DNA from: CAZKUN01 sp964555935
GTDB taxonomy: Bacteria > Armatimonadota > Zipacnadia > Zipacnadales > VGFC01
Assembly (NCBI GenBank): GCA_964555935.1
Contig: CAZKUN010000145.1
Coordinates: 1 to 23,016 of the forward strand
Length of the DNA stretch: 23,016 bases
Direction: 5' to 3'
Shown: positions 8,222 to 17,313 of the stretch, one piece after another
Layout: every line of letters begins with the position of its first letter
Numbering within the stretch: position 1 is the stretch's first letter
Notes under the pieces: generated by a model
Databases searched by the model: none
Seen by the model: only the letters and a program-made list of their open reading frames with translations
What the model was told of the DNA's origin: nothing
Position numbers and translations under genes: made by a program

Positions 8222-8244
8222 GCTACGCGGCCGCACGCGCGATC

Positions 8245-8964
8245 TCAGACGCCCAACTCGTCGAGCTTGCGCCCGATGGCCGCGACGGTGGCTTCGATCA
8301 ACTCGTTGCCGAACTCGGGCGTGGAATCGCGTGGATCCTCGCCGCCGACGCCCTGGGGCCATGTGTCGCGGTCCTCGGGGAGTTGAGTCAGGTCGACCAA
8401 CCCAGGCCGGACGGCCATCATGATGGATGTCTCGTTTCGGCCGGCGTGGTCGTTCTGCGTCATCCACTCGCCTTTGAAGTCGCGGGTCGCGGCGAGCAGC
8501 TTGATGCCGAACTGCTTCTCCCAGGAGTCGACCATCTCTCCCCAGGCTCCGCGAGAGGGCCCGTGGCCGTCGGCGATGATGCACGCAAAGCCGGAGCGTT
8601 TGGCCTGGGTGAGGATGTTCTCGACGGTCTGCAGGAAGAGGCCCTTCGGCGACCAGTAGCAGCTTCCGGGGAGTTGGCGGTGGGGCGTGGTGACGTCGGC
8701 AGTGTCCATGCCTATGAGCGAGGTGCCGTCGTCTTGGGCGGTGGTCCGATCCGGCCCCAGCCAGACGGGCGGGAAGACGATCCCGCCGAAACGCGTCGCC
8801 GCTCGCTCGAAGACGCCGCGGGCCTGGATGAAGTCCGCGCCGAGGGCGTTCTGGACTCCATGCCATTCAAGGGTACCGATCGGCAGATAGCCGAGCGCCC
8901 GATGGGCCAGTCGCTCCTCGAATTCACTCGGCAACAGCTCTTCGTAGTGGACCTTGCCGGTCAT
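8245..8964 (-). CDS. Creatininase-family amidohydrolase
   Basis: A 239-residue cytoplasmic protein of the creatininase/creatinine amidohydrolase fold, a dinuclear-metal family that also includes FAPy-type deformylases and mycofactocin MftE-like peptidases. The metal motifs are visible: LPIGTLE33-W-H35-G, LGAD44F, ADGH134GPSRG in place of the usual NGHGGN, and DHAGRNE178TSIMM. Trp34 replaces the more usual Gln between Glu and His. The frame is open upstream to 9183 but that part is not family-like; ATG 8964 has GGAGGGAG about 7 nt upstream and gives the normal family length. It is divergent from the secreted alpha/beta hydrolase (130-nt gap). Creatininase-family proteins are common next to sugar genes in related bacteria with unknown substrates, so true creatinine hydrolysis is not implied. 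Confidence 0.88.
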   Translation of the reverse strand: MTGKVHYEELLPSEFEERLAHRALGYLPIGTLEWHGVQNALGADFIQARGVFERAATRFGGIVFPPVWLGPDRTTAQDDGTSLIGMDTADVTTPHRQLPGSCYWSPKGLFLQTVENILTQAKRSGFACIIADGHGPSRGAWGEMVDSWEKQFGIKLLAATRDFKGEWMTQNDHAGRNETSIMMAVRPGLVDLTQLPEDRDTWPQGVGGEDPRDSTPEFGNELIEATVAAIGRKLDELGV

Positions 8965-9094
8965 GGCTGACTCCCTCCCGCGGGTGACATGCTGCGTGGG
9001 CTGTTCCCGAAGGGGCGCGCGCTTCCCTTGCCAGGCAGGCTTGGTGAACCAGACGAGGAACCACCACGTCACAAGGCTACCTGGAGGTGTCCCC

Positions 9095-9973
9095 ATGCAG
9101 AAGGCCCGCTGCCCGGTCGTGCTACTGCTGCTGGCGCTATTGGTCGTGCCGGCCGCGACGCAGGACGTCGAGCTGCAGCTCAAGCTCTATGATTACGATG
9201 CTGAGCAGCCGCTCAACGCCGAGCTGACAGAGCACGAGGACACGGATGATTGGACCGTGTCGCACGTGTTCTTCGACAGCACGAATGAGGAGCGGGTGCC
9301 CGCGCTGCTCGGGATTCCCAAGGTTGGCGAGCCGCCGTATCCGTTGGTGATGGTCCAGCACGGGCTGACGGGGCACAAGGATGTCGATTACGCGCGTCTG
9401 CCGGCGCTTGAGCTGGCGATGGAAGGCTACGCGACGCTGCGGATCGATGCGCAATACCATGGCGAGCGCGCCCGCGCCTCGGACGAAGGCAAGTTCATGG
9501 AGTTGCTTTTCGATCTGGTAGGCGGCGGAGGGTATGTCCAATCGATCGTCGACATGCGCCGGGCGCTGGACTTCGCGGCGACACGAGACGACATCGACGC
9601 GGAGCGCATCGGCTATGTCGGCATGAGCATGGGCGCGATGATGGGAAGCATTACCTGCTCGATCGACGAGCGGGTCGACGGCGCGGTGTTGATCATCGGC
9701 GGGGCGATGGGACCGGTTGCCAATGAAGCGTGGGCGGGCGTCGATGGGGCGACATTCATACACCTGATGTCGCCGCGGCCGGTGCTCATGCTGAATGGGA
9801 AGAACGACCCGCTCGTGCAGCCGCCGTGGACGGAGCGGCTGTTCGAGGCGGCCGAGGAGCCCAAGGAACTCATCTGGTACGACACGGCGCACACGGTCCC
9901 GCTCGACGAGGCGCGGAGGGAACTCTCCGAGTTCATGGCGGAGCACGTGAAAGGGGCGGAGGGGGACGGCTGA
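9095..9973 (+). CDS. Secreted alpha/beta hydrolase (esterase/dienelactone-hydrolase-like)
   Basis: A 292-residue protein with a signal peptide (MQKARCPVVLLLLALLVVPAATQ). The alpha/beta hydrolase elements are in order: oxyanion loop VQH89-G90 LTGHKD, DAQYHGE, nucleophile elbow G176-M-S178-M-G180, acid GKND238, and catalytic His DTAH266TVP. A likely role is removal of acetyl or other acyl esters from glycans (acetyl-xylan-esterase-like); this is inferred from export and neighbours. The frame is open back to 8954, overlapping the creatininase gene, but ATG 9095 has GGAGG about 8 nt upstream and starts the signal peptide. The gene is monocistronic, divergent from creatininase and convergent with the DUF4838-like gene, with a palindromic repeat just after its stop. 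Confidence 0.88.
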   Translation: MQKARCPVVLLLLALLVVPAATQDVELQLKLYDYDAEQPLNAELTEHEDTDDWTVSHVFFDSTNEERVPALLGIPKVGEPPYPLVMVQHGLTGHKDVDYARLPALELAMEGYATLRIDAQYHGERARASDEGKFMELLFDLVGGGGYVQSIVDMRRALDFAATRDDIDAERIGYVGMSMGAMMGSITCSIDERVDGAVLIIGGAMGPVANEAWAGVDGATFIHLMSPRPVLMLNGKNDPLVQPPWTERLFEAAEEPKELIWYDTAHTVPLDEARRELSEFMAEHVKGAEGDG

Positions 9974-9980
9974 CGGCACG

Positions 9981-10023
9981 TGCCGGCTGAAAGCCGGCGA
10001 TCCAGTTAGGCTGCCTTGGGTGC
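9981..10023. repeat. 43-bp dispersed repeat with palindrome, copy A
   Basis: It begins with a GCCGGC-TGAAA-GCCGGC hairpin (6-bp stem, 5-nt loop) and continues with TCCAGTTAGGCT and CTTGGGTGC. It matches the copy at 18604-18646 in 40 of 43 positions. It lies 8 nt after the alpha/beta hydrolase stop and 47 nt beyond the convergent DUF4838-like stop, so it may act as a bidirectional 3'-end hairpin. Confidence 0.85.
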
Positions 10024-10070
10024 GTGGACAGGCGTGGGAGCTTCGGGAGATGGTTGTGCGGGCGGCTGGG

Positions 10071-11399
10071 TTAGGTCAATTGATAGAGGTCGTCGAGGGT
10101 GCCGTTGATGGCCATGCTGGTGCGGGCGGCGGCGTCGGAGTTGCCGATTCCGCCGGCCATGTCCATGAACTGATCGCGTAGCGACCCAAGCTCGGCGGCA
10201 TACGTCTTGAGCGCCTGGGGCGTCATGCGCTCGGAGAGGTAGACGGGCGGCCCGGGAGCCGTTGGGTTGTCGCGCCAGACGAGCGGCTCCAACGACAGCG
10301 GGCCATCGCCGACAGTGAACTTCGCGCGGGAGAAGTAGGCGTCCTCGCCCCATGCAATGAGGTCCGCGAGCCACTCCAGCATCTCGCCATCCACCGAATA
10401 CACAGACGCAACTGCTTGCTTCAAGGCGTCCTCGGGCGTCGTTTCGGGCGAGGCAAGGATGCGAGCGCCCGCGCGCCAGGAGACCTCTTCGATCGGATTC
10501 TCGAACGGGCGGTAGAAGTACTCGCACGCTCGCCCGCCGTCGGCCCACAGCTCCTTCAGCGCCCTCGCGGAGCCGAGTCCGCATGGCACGAACCACCGCA
10601 ATCGATCCCAGTGCTGGGGCGGCTCGACGAACACGCCGCCGACGGACCCGAAGGCGCAGTCGAGCGCCTGGGATATCTCCGGCCGGCGACCGACCCGCGC
10701 AGATCGTTCCTGGACCTCGACCATGTAGTCAACGGATCCGGAAATGCGCTGCAGATGCTCGAGTTCGCTCTCTTCATCGACGCGCAGACCCCACGATGCC
10801 TGGCCGATGACCCAGTCCGGGCGGTTGGCGCGGACGTGATCGGCTGACCGGCAGAGAATGAGCGCGTGGTGCTCGGCGGGCGAGAGCTTCCCGCACCGAT
10901 CGCACTGGCAGCGACCGAGATCCGCCGACTGCATGCTGACCCCATCGAGGCGCCATTTCGGATCCATGAGGAAGTCCAGCACGCGGCGCTGCCAATCCCA
11001 GGCCTCATCGTGGAACGGACACATGACCGCACCCGAGCCGGCGGCGACGGAGGGGTGCTTCTCGATGATCTCATTGAAGCCCCAGGAGTAGATCCCGACG
11101 CCCGACAGGATCTTGACGCCTCGCTCGTGGGCCGCGCCGACGAACCGATGCAGGCGCTCCTCGCGCTCGGCGTCGATGACATTCTCCAGCGGCGCGGGCC
11201 ATCGGCGGTTGACGAACAACCCCCAGACGACGTTGTGGAGCACGCCGACCTCGGCCTGGACATCGAGGAAGCGGATCTGGTCGCGCACGAGTTGGTCGTC
11301 CCAGCGGATGCATGGCCAGGGGTCCTCGGGCGTCGGTTCGGAGGCGAGGTCGCGGATCCAGCCATCGGTCACGCCGAATGCGAAGCGCTCGTCGCTCAT
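10071..11399 (-). CDS. Cytoplasmic DUF4838-like glycosidase-related protein
   Basis: A 442-residue protein without signal peptide. The first 300 residues look like a TIM barrel (ERGVKILSGVGIYSWGFNEII, WRLDGVSMQSADLGRC). The SADLGRC164-Q-C166-DRC169 segment resembles the Cys motif of DUF4838/GH20-like proteins, where a substrate-side acidic residue is followed by a C-x-C-x2-C cluster, possibly metal-binding. The C-terminal part is helical (ALKTYAAELGSLRDQFMDMAGG). It starts at 11399, 2 nt after the stop of the LamG-glycosidase gene, with AAGGA inside that gene's last codons, so translation is coupled. The family match is from memory of motifs, not a search; a distant alpha-glucuronidase or hexosaminidase relationship is possible. 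It may process an oligosaccharide released by the two upstream gene products. Confidence 0.65.
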   Translation of the reverse strand: MSDERFAFGVTDGWIRDLASEPTPEDPWPCIRWDDQLVRDQIRFLDVQAEVGVLHNVVWGLFVNRRWPAPLENVIDAEREERLHRFVGAAHERGVKILSGVGIYSWGFNEIIEKHPSVAAGSGAVMCPFHDEAWDWQRRVLDFLMDPKWRLDGVSMQSADLGRCQCDRCGKLSPAEHHALILCRSADHVRANRPDWVIGQASWGLRVDEESELEHLQRISGSVDYMVEVQERSARVGRRPEISQALDCAFGSVGGVFVEPPQHWDRLRWFVPCGLGSARALKELWADGGRACEYFYRPFENPIEEVSWRAGARILASPETTPEDALKQAVASVYSVDGEMLEWLADLIAWGEDAYFSRAKFTVGDGPLSLEPLVWRDNPTAPGPPVYLSERMTPQALKTYAAELGSLRDQFMDMAGGIGNSDAAARTSMAINGTLDDLYQLT

Positions 11400-11401
11400 G
11401 G

Positions 11402-13915
11402 CTATTCCTTGGTGGGGCGGATCTCCAGGATGCCCCAGGTCGCGAGTCGGGGCAAGGTGACGCGCAGCGCGTTGGGGTGGTGCTCAGGGGTGAGAATCGT
11501 CGATTCCCCATCCGGCTGGTGGTAGGTGACCGTTTCCGGATCGCCCCAGCGCCCTGGGTCGCGTAGCGAGATGGTGACATCGGCGTAGGCCTCGGATCGC
11601 GTTGCATCGGCCGGCACGTCAGTTGAGGGGAACGCGTTCCAGTTGACCACGTGGACCACGGCGGAGGCGTCGTCGCCGCTCTCCACGGTGAGGAAGGCGT
11701 GGACGCTCTCAGGGCCTTCGATTCTCACGACCGACGGCGCGAGCTGCTCAACCGCCTGGCTCAACCCGTTCGACCCATCGATGACCCTCACTCTCCGGGA
11801 CGCGCGGGCGTCGGCCAGAGCTGCCCTGTCCTCCGGAGCGAAGCTCTCCTCGGGGCTGAGGAGGATTGCGTGGCGAGCCGACTCGATGCGCTCGCTGCTG
11901 AGGGCGACGCGGCTGAAACGCGACGCGGCGCCGATGAGGGTGAACTGCACGCCCCGACTCAGCAACTGCCCACACGCCTCGTTGAGCGCCTCGTGGCAAG
12001 GTTCGTCGGCATTGAACACCAGCGCGACCTCGGCGACGGGAGCGTGACCGTCGAGCAGGTCCGAGCGCGCCTCGATGAAGTCGTAGTAGGGCCGCCAGGT
12101 CTCGAGTTCGCCGAAGTAACGCGGAGCCGGCTGGCCGTCGGGGCCATTGTCCATGTAGAGGTCCCACGGAACGCGAAACGGCGCGCCAAGGGCGTAGCTC
12201 GTGGCGAGTGCGGCCTCGGAGTGGCCGAGGACGTGGGGCTTGGACATCATGACCTGGGGGACGCCCAGCGCCTCCGCCGTCTTGCAGGCCATGACGTATT
12301 GGGGGGCGCTCTGCATCCCGCGCATGGCCTCGCCCTCGAAGAAATCAAGTCGGTCGAGGCAGTAGACGCCGCGCAGGCCGCCATCCCTCGCCGCGCGGTA
12401 GAACTGGTTATTCACCGAGACGGGGATGTACCTGTCGGGCGAAGTCGCGTCCAGATGCGTCCTCAACGCGGCGTAGAAATCGCGAAGGCCCGCGCGTTGA
12501 GCGTCGATGAACAGGGGCGTCGTGGGCAGATCGCGGAACGCCTTTAGGTACTCCTCCTGGCTGGCAATGCCATGCTCGTTTCGGAGGTATTCGCGGTAGT
12601 CAAAGTCGCCGAGGTCGGCGATGCCAAGGGCGGCCAGTCCCTCGGCGCTGACGTTGTCATCGAGGTACTGAGTGAAGTTGGCGAGCGACTCGGGACTGAA
12701 GCCGGAGATGCCATAGCTCACCGTGGAGGCGGCCATCTCCCAGTCGTCGATGTGCAGGGAGTCGATGCCGGCCTCGATGAGCCTATCGCACTCTTCGAAG
12801 AAGATGGCCCGGAAGGCATCGCTGTTGTGGTTGCCGGTCCAGCGGGGGTGCTCGGGCGTCCACTTGCGCATGTGGCCGAGGACGACCTTGTTGCCATCGA
12901 AATCCTGCTGACGCCCGGTGGTGTCGCCTTCGGCGCTGAGATCGGGAGTGGCTCTGTCCCACCCGGCCAGTCCGTTGAGCGTGCCCTGGTAGGTGACGCC
13001 GAGGGCTTTCGCCTCGCGGATGTAGGCGGGGTCATTGCCATAGACCCACAGCAGGTGGTCGACGTGGCAAGCCCTGATGAGGTCGAAGGCCTCCGCCTTC
13101 TTGCGCGTCTGCCATCGGCTGGAAAGGACGATGTCGGAGGGCTTGAGCATGAACGGACGCGCGGGCATGGCAGGCATCCCGGTCGAGTAGACCCATCCCG
13201 CGCCTTGAGCGGCGACATCGGCATCGAAGACGCCAGCGACTTGCTCCGGGGAGAGGGCGCTGCCGAAGATCCGGAGGTTGTCGAGCTTGCCACGGAAGGG
13301 TCTGACCCCGCCGAATGTGCCGATCTGGAGTTCGCCGGCGGTGTTGTCGGGTGGCTCAGGGATGTCGTACTCGCGCGAGGCGGCCAAGCCGCCGGCGGCG
13401 TCGCCGGTGTAGGTTGCGAGTTTCAGCGCCCCTACGTCGAGGGTGACCGCGTGAAATGCCCACTCGTTGGGGTTGGTGGCCGGCGGCACGGCGTGGTTGG
13501 TCTTGCGGTCACCGTTCACGAGCAGCGCGCCGAAGCGTCCGTAGGCGTAGATGAGTTCCCATGAGCCCATCCTGTTGAGCAACCGGGCGTTGATCGCCTC
13601 ATCGGCGCCTTGGCCCATCGCCCAGAAGGTGACGGTGAAGTCGGTGAGGTTGTCGATTTGCTCATCGCGGACGAAGAGCGCCCCTCCGGCGGGATCGGTC
13701 TGCTCAAGGGTGCCGCCGAACCGCGAGGCCGCCGTCAGATCGAGGCAGTCGCGCCACGGCCCGGGCAACAATACCAGGCCCTCGCCTAGCGCGTAGTCGA
13801 CGACCTCGGCGCCCTCCGGAACGCCCTCGTCGAACGTGTATTCCAGCACGGGCGCGGGCGTGTCGTCCGCCGTGGCCAGGCAGGGAAGGAGCAGCAGGCA
13901 CAAGGCGATTCTCAT
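11402..13915 (-). CDS. Secreted LamG plus TIM-barrel glycosidase-like protein
   Basis: An 837-residue protein with a short signal peptide (MRIALCLLLLPCLATA). A LamG jellyroll spans about 22-232 (LEYTFDEG, FTVTFWAMG, EWAFHAVTLD, FRGKLDNLRIFGSALSPEQV). A TIM-barrel region of about 255-620 follows, with HLLWVYGND, GVTYQGTLNG, and SLHID390-D391-W-E393 as the strongest candidate acid site. C-terminal of it are a Rossmann-like segment (EVALVFNADEP) and a beta-rich domain ending WGILEIRP, an arrangement like GH42-type or GHL-type proteins. GGAGG is 6 nt before the start codon. It lies 18 nt after the amidohydrolase stop. I cannot assign a CAZy family with confidence. Confidence 0.7.
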   Translation of the reverse strand: MRIALCLLLLPCLATADDTPAPVLEYTFDEGVPEGAEVVDYALGEGLVLLPGPWRDCLDLTAASRFGGTLEQTDPAGGALFVRDEQIDNLTDFTVTFWAMGQGADEAINARLLNRMGSWELIYAYGRFGALLVNGDRKTNHAVPPATNPNEWAFHAVTLDVGALKLATYTGDAAGGLAASREYDIPEPPDNTAGELQIGTFGGVRPFRGKLDNLRIFGSALSPEQVAGVFDADVAAQGAGWVYSTGMPAMPARPFMLKPSDIVLSSRWQTRKKAEAFDLIRACHVDHLLWVYGNDPAYIREAKALGVTYQGTLNGLAGWDRATPDLSAEGDTTGRQQDFDGNKVVLGHMRKWTPEHPRWTGNHNSDAFRAIFFEECDRLIEAGIDSLHIDDWEMAASTVSYGISGFSPESLANFTQYLDDNVSAEGLAALGIADLGDFDYREYLRNEHGIASQEEYLKAFRDLPTTPLFIDAQRAGLRDFYAALRTHLDATSPDRYIPVSVNNQFYRAARDGGLRGVYCLDRLDFFEGEAMRGMQSAPQYVMACKTAEALGVPQVMMSKPHVLGHSEAALATSYALGAPFRVPWDLYMDNGPDGQPAPRYFGELETWRPYYDFIEARSDLLDGHAPVAEVALVFNADEPCHEALNEACGQLLSRGVQFTLIGAASRFSRVALSSERIESARHAILLSPEESFAPEDRAALADARASRRVRVIDGSNGLSQAVEQLAPSVVRIEGPESVHAFLTVESGDDASAVVHVVNWNAFPSTDVPADATRSEAYADVTISLRDPGRWGDPETVTYHQPDGESTILTPEHHPNALRVTLPRLATWGILEIRPTKE

Positions 13916-13933
13916 CGTCTGCCTCCGGGGTTT

Positions 13934-15262
13934 CTACAACTGAAAGATGCGCGTCGGCGTCTTCTGGTAGGCGTGCTCAAGCCACTCAAGCGCGACCTGT
14001 TCATCCATGATGCGGCGCTCAATCTGGTCCTCGAGAACGTTCGCGATGGCTTCGCGCGTGATCTGGCCGATGCCGACGATGTTCTCGGGCAGACCCGAGT
14101 CCGAGCCCCAGACGAACTTGCCGTGAGGGACGATCTCCAGCCACTCGGCGAGGGCCATGCGGAAGCGCGCGCGGGTCATCCACGAGACCCAGGTGAAGTC
14201 GATGTAGACGTTGTCGAACATGCGGGCAAGGTAGGTGGTCTCGCCGGTGTAAGGGTTGCCGCCATGCAGCAGAACCCACGTAACGTCCTTGTAGCGCGGG
14301 TCGATGAGGAGGTTGTGCATGTGCATGGGGTTGGACTGCCTGAGATCGGAGTGGCCCCAGATCTGAAAGCCCGTATGCACGACCACCGGCAGCGAGTTGC
14401 GCCGGCACGCCAGCACCGCGTGGCGGAAGGCGTAGTGCTGAACGGTGGCGATTTCGGCGGGCGTCATGTCGCGCTTCTTGTTGAACGCGGCGCGAGCTTC
14501 CTCGGGCGTGGGATCGGTGAAGTCGAGTCCGATTGTGTAGGCGAAGGCGGTCTTCATGCCGACCACGTTGTGCTCGCGCCATGAGTCGATGGCCGAGTCG
14601 AGCGCGCCGAGATACGTGTCGAGATCGGGGAGGTCGCCGAAGTGGCCGCCGATGGCGTCGTAGTAGTTGAAGTCGCCCTCGATGCCATCCGGGCAGAAGA
14701 AATGGTCATTCCCCGCGATAGCCTGGTCGATGTAGGCCAATAGCTTCACGCGTGGGGTGAGCTTTGTGTGGGGCGCGTGCTCGGGATAGTGCCCCGAGAA
14801 GCAGAACTGGGTGGTGATGTTGTCGCCATCCATCGCGCGCTCAAGCGATTTGCCGTCGCCGTCCGCGCGGAGTTGCTCGGCTTTCTGCCAGATCTCTTCG
14901 GGCGAGTCCGGGCGCAGGAAGATGCCGGGGTCGATTCCGTACAGCTTCTTGACTCCGGCCGCAAGCTGGCGGCTGAATGTCATGCCGGGGTTGTCGATGA
15001 AGCTGCTCAGCCCTTGGGCAACGGCCTTCAGCTCCATAGTTGGCAGATTGTAGTGGCTGTGGGTGTCCACGCGCGGCAGGCTCATCGCCTGCTCGCGGAC
15101 CTCGGGGGAGACGCTCATGGATGGTCCTCCGTCGGATTCGGGGATAATGTCGGTATCGGGATACGCGGACGCGAGGCAACTCCCAGCTGCCGCGACGCCG
15201 GCGGCCTTGAGGAACGTTCGTCGGCTGAGGAGCGATCGTTCTTGCTGACGGTCATTCGTCAT
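13934..15262 (-). CDS. Tat-exported metal-dependent amidohydrolase (Amidohydro_2-like)
   Basis: A 442-residue protein opening with a twin-arginine signal (S13-R-R-T-F-L-K19, then a hydrophobic alanine-rich stretch), so it is exported folded with its metal. AAAGSC29 is a weak lipobox, making a lipoprotein possible. The TIM-barrel metal ligands are visible: D66-T-H68-S-H70 (HxH), K237 in VVGMKTAF, H296 in VVVHTG, H333 in LLHGG, and D388 in WGSDSG. The family includes decarboxylases, lactonases and uronate-isomerase-like enzymes; the long GIDPGIFLRPDSPEEI segment and the GSDSG motif fit an Amidohydro_2 lactonase or isomerase. No clear Shine-Dalgarno precedes the ATG at 15262. It is the first gene of a three-gene operon and is divergent from the DUF4091 gene. 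Confidence 0.8.
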   Translation of the reverse strand: MTNDRQQERSLLSRRTFLKAAGVAAAGSCLASAYPDTDIIPESDGGPSMSVSPEVREQAMSLPRVDTHSHYNLPTMELKAVAQGLSSFIDNPGMTFSRQLAAGVKKLYGIDPGIFLRPDSPEEIWQKAEQLRADGDGKSLERAMDGDNITTQFCFSGHYPEHAPHTKLTPRVKLLAYIDQAIAGNDHFFCPDGIEGDFNYYDAIGGHFGDLPDLDTYLGALDSAIDSWREHNVVGMKTAFAYTIGLDFTDPTPEEARAAFNKKRDMTPAEIATVQHYAFRHAVLACRRNSLPVVVHTGFQIWGHSDLRQSNPMHMHNLLIDPRYKDVTWVLLHGGNPYTGETTYLARMFDNVYIDFTWVSWMTRARFRMALAEWLEIVPHGKFVWGSDSGLPENIVGIGQITREAIANVLEDQIERRIMDEQVALEWLEHAYQKTPTRIFQL

Positions 15263-15317
15263 CGGTAAGAAGGCGAGTTCAGTGGGCGGGCGGAATTTCC
15301 CTGCAGTGACGGTATGC

Positions 15318-15337
15318 GACGGGTCAGGATACCCGTT
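15318..15337. promoter_or_regulatory. Inverted repeat in divergent intergenic region
   Basis: GACGGGT and ACCCGTT form a 6-bp perfect stem plus one G-T pair around a 6-nt loop, in the 95-nt gap between the divergent amidohydrolase and DUF4091 genes and about 20 nt before the DUF4091 start. It could be an operator or a leader hairpin. I see no convincing -35/-10 pair. Confidence 0.3.
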
Positions 15338-15357
15338 GCCACGCGAGGAGTGATCTC

Positions 15358-17304
15358 ATGTGTGTTGGAACGAGCGTGCTGTGCATCGTGGCTGTGCTTG
15401 CGCTGGCGGCGACGGCATCCGCGGCGGGGGCGGACGTGTGGGTCGTCGACCCGTTGGCTAAGGTATTCAGAGACACCGAGATGCCGGACGAGGCGTTGGC
15501 CGAGATCGTCATGAAGGCGGCCCGAGGTGAATACGAGTCGGCGCAGATCTGCGTGCGGTCAGCGGAGGCGATCACGGGGCTGGATGTGGTGGTGGGCGAG
15601 TTGAATGGCGATGCGGGGACCATACCGGCGAGCGCGATTTCGTGGAATCCGGTGGGGTACGTGCCGGTGACCTGGAACACTTACCACACGCCAGATGATG
15701 AGCTGATTCGGAAGGCGCCGTTCGATTGTCCGGATCCTCTTCTGCCGGCGGAGTTGACGGATGTCGCCGGGGGCCAGACGCAACCCATTTGGCTCACTCT
15801 CAGAGCGCCGCGCGCTGCGGATGCGGGGGAATACGCGGGCGAGGTGACGGTGAGGTGGGACGGTGGCGACATCTCGCTCTCGCTGCAACTCACGGTGTGG
15901 CCGTTTGAGATCCCAGAAGAGCGCCATCTGACCTTCACGAATTGGGTCAACGCGAGCAACCTCGCCAAGCACCACGATGTGGAGATGAACTCGGACGCGT
16001 TCTACGACCTGCTGGGCAAATACGCGGCCATGGTGGCCGAGCATCACCAGAACGTGCTGTGGGTGAGCCTTGGCACCATCGGCATCTCGGAGAATGCCGT
16101 CGGGGAGTTGGGCTTCGATTTCACGCATTTCGACCGGTGGGTCGAGACGTGCGTCGCGAACGGCTGCGGGCGAATGATCGAGATCCAGCCGCTGGGGCAC
16201 TGGAAGGACGGCTGGGAGAGCACGGAGATTGAGTTTCACGGCTATGGCGTGACGACGGCCGACGGCGAGCGCAAGGACATCTCCGCGCCGGCGTGCCTGC
16301 CAAAGCTGCTTCCGGCGCTCGAGGCGCACCTGAGGGAGCGTGGCTGGATCGATATCGCGACGATTCACATCGCCGACGAGCCGGCGGTGCACCACGTGAC
16401 GTCGTGGCGGGAGAAGTCGGACTGGGTCCGCTCGCTCGCGCCGGGCATCCGGCGGTTGGACGCGATTGAGGCGCCGGACTTCGGCGACAGCCTCGAGGTG
16501 TGGGTGCCGAAGCTCAACCATCTCTACAATTGGCTGGACGGCTACAAGCGGGCGCAGGACGCGGGAGCGGAGATGTGGTTCTACACCTGCTGCCATCCGA
16601 CGGCCTCGTACCCGAACCGGTTCCTGGACTTCCCGCTGATCGAGACGCGGGTTCTGCAGTGGTACAACTGGCGATACAGTCTGACGGGCTACCTGCATTG
16701 GGGGCTGAACTTCTGGACGGATGACCCGATCAACAGCGCGGGCAATGAGAACTTGCCGCCAGGTGACTGCTGGATCGTCTACCCCGGCGAGGACGGTCCG
16801 CTGTCGTCGATTCGGTTTGAGGCGTTGCGGGATGGGTTCGAGGATTTCGAGTACCTGTGGGTGCTGGCAGAGCGGAACCGGGAGATGGCGGAGCGACTGG
16901 GCGCCGATGCGGCGTTGTACGACCCGGAGCAGCGCAGCGACGAATACGCCCACCGGATCGTGCGGACGATGGTGGACCATGAGGGCGATCCGTCGCGACT
17001 GCGCGCATTGCGCGATGAGCTGGCCGGGGAGATCAGTCGCGCGTCGGCGCTGCCGCGCGCGCTGATTGCCACCAACCCGCCGACGTCGCACCGGGCGGCC
17101 GGATACCCCCACGTCGTCGCGACGCGGGTCTGGGCGGAGGAGGGTGCCGAGGTGAACGTCAACGGCGGCGGGGCGCATCTGCAGCCGGACGGGCACTGGG
17201 CGCACCACACGTATATGAACGGACCGAGCGACGAGGTGAAGGTAGAGATCACCCACGGCGGCGCGACGCGGACGGAGTTCCGACGTTTTGCGACGGCCGA
17301 GTAG
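15358..17304 (+). CDS. Secreted DUF4091 (GH123-like) glycosidase
   Basis: A 648-residue protein with an N-terminal signal peptide (cleavage near ASA/AGADV, about residue 22-25). An N-terminal beta domain is followed by a TIM barrel with HIAD340-E341-P, matching the Asp-Glu pair used by GH123 enzymes in substrate-assisted cleavage of N-acetyl-beta-galactosaminides. The DUF4091 signature lies near 440-503: LTGYLHWGLNFW, then SSIRFEALRDGFEDFEYLWVL. The C-terminus adds a small beta domain. GAGGAG sits about 8 nt before the ATG. It is the first gene of a two-gene plus-strand operon. Activity on N-acetylhexosamine-bearing glycans is inferred from the family and the DE pair; many DUF4091 proteins are uncharacterised. 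Confidence 0.88.
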   Translation: MCVGTSVLCIVAVLALAATASAAGADVWVVDPLAKVFRDTEMPDEALAEIVMKAARGEYESAQICVRSAEAITGLDVVVGELNGDAGTIPASAISWNPVGYVPVTWNTYHTPDDELIRKAPFDCPDPLLPAELTDVAGGQTQPIWLTLRAPRAADAGEYAGEVTVRWDGGDISLSLQLTVWPFEIPEERHLTFTNWVNASNLAKHHDVEMNSDAFYDLLGKYAAMVAEHHQNVLWVSLGTIGISENAVGELGFDFTHFDRWVETCVANGCGRMIEIQPLGHWKDGWESTEIEFHGYGVTTADGERKDISAPACLPKLLPALEAHLRERGWIDIATIHIADEPAVHHVTSWREKSDWVRSLAPGIRRLDAIEAPDFGDSLEVWVPKLNHLYNWLDGYKRAQDAGAEMWFYTCCHPTASYPNRFLDFPLIETRVLQWYNWRYSLTGYLHWGLNFWTDDPINSAGNENLPPGDCWIVYPGEDGPLSSIRFEALRDGFEDFEYLWVLAERNREMAERLGADAALYDPEQRSDEYAHRIVRTMVDHEGDPSRLRALRDELAGEISRASALPRALIATNPPTSHRAAGYPHVVATRVWAEEGAEVNVNGGGAHLQPDGHWAHHTYMNGPSDEVKVEITHGGATRTEFRRFATAE

Positions 17305-17313
17305 GAGTTGCAG

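Noticed and set aside
10006..10596. 196-codon minus-strand frame ending within repeat copy A
   Set aside because: Out of frame with the DUF4838-like gene and lacking domain features; only its stop lies in the repeat.
15559..17256. 565-codon frame antisense to the DUF4091 gene
   Set aside because: Arg/Pro/Val-rich composition typical of antisense frames in GC-rich genes; the DUF4091 frame has signal peptide, motifs and ribosome binding site.
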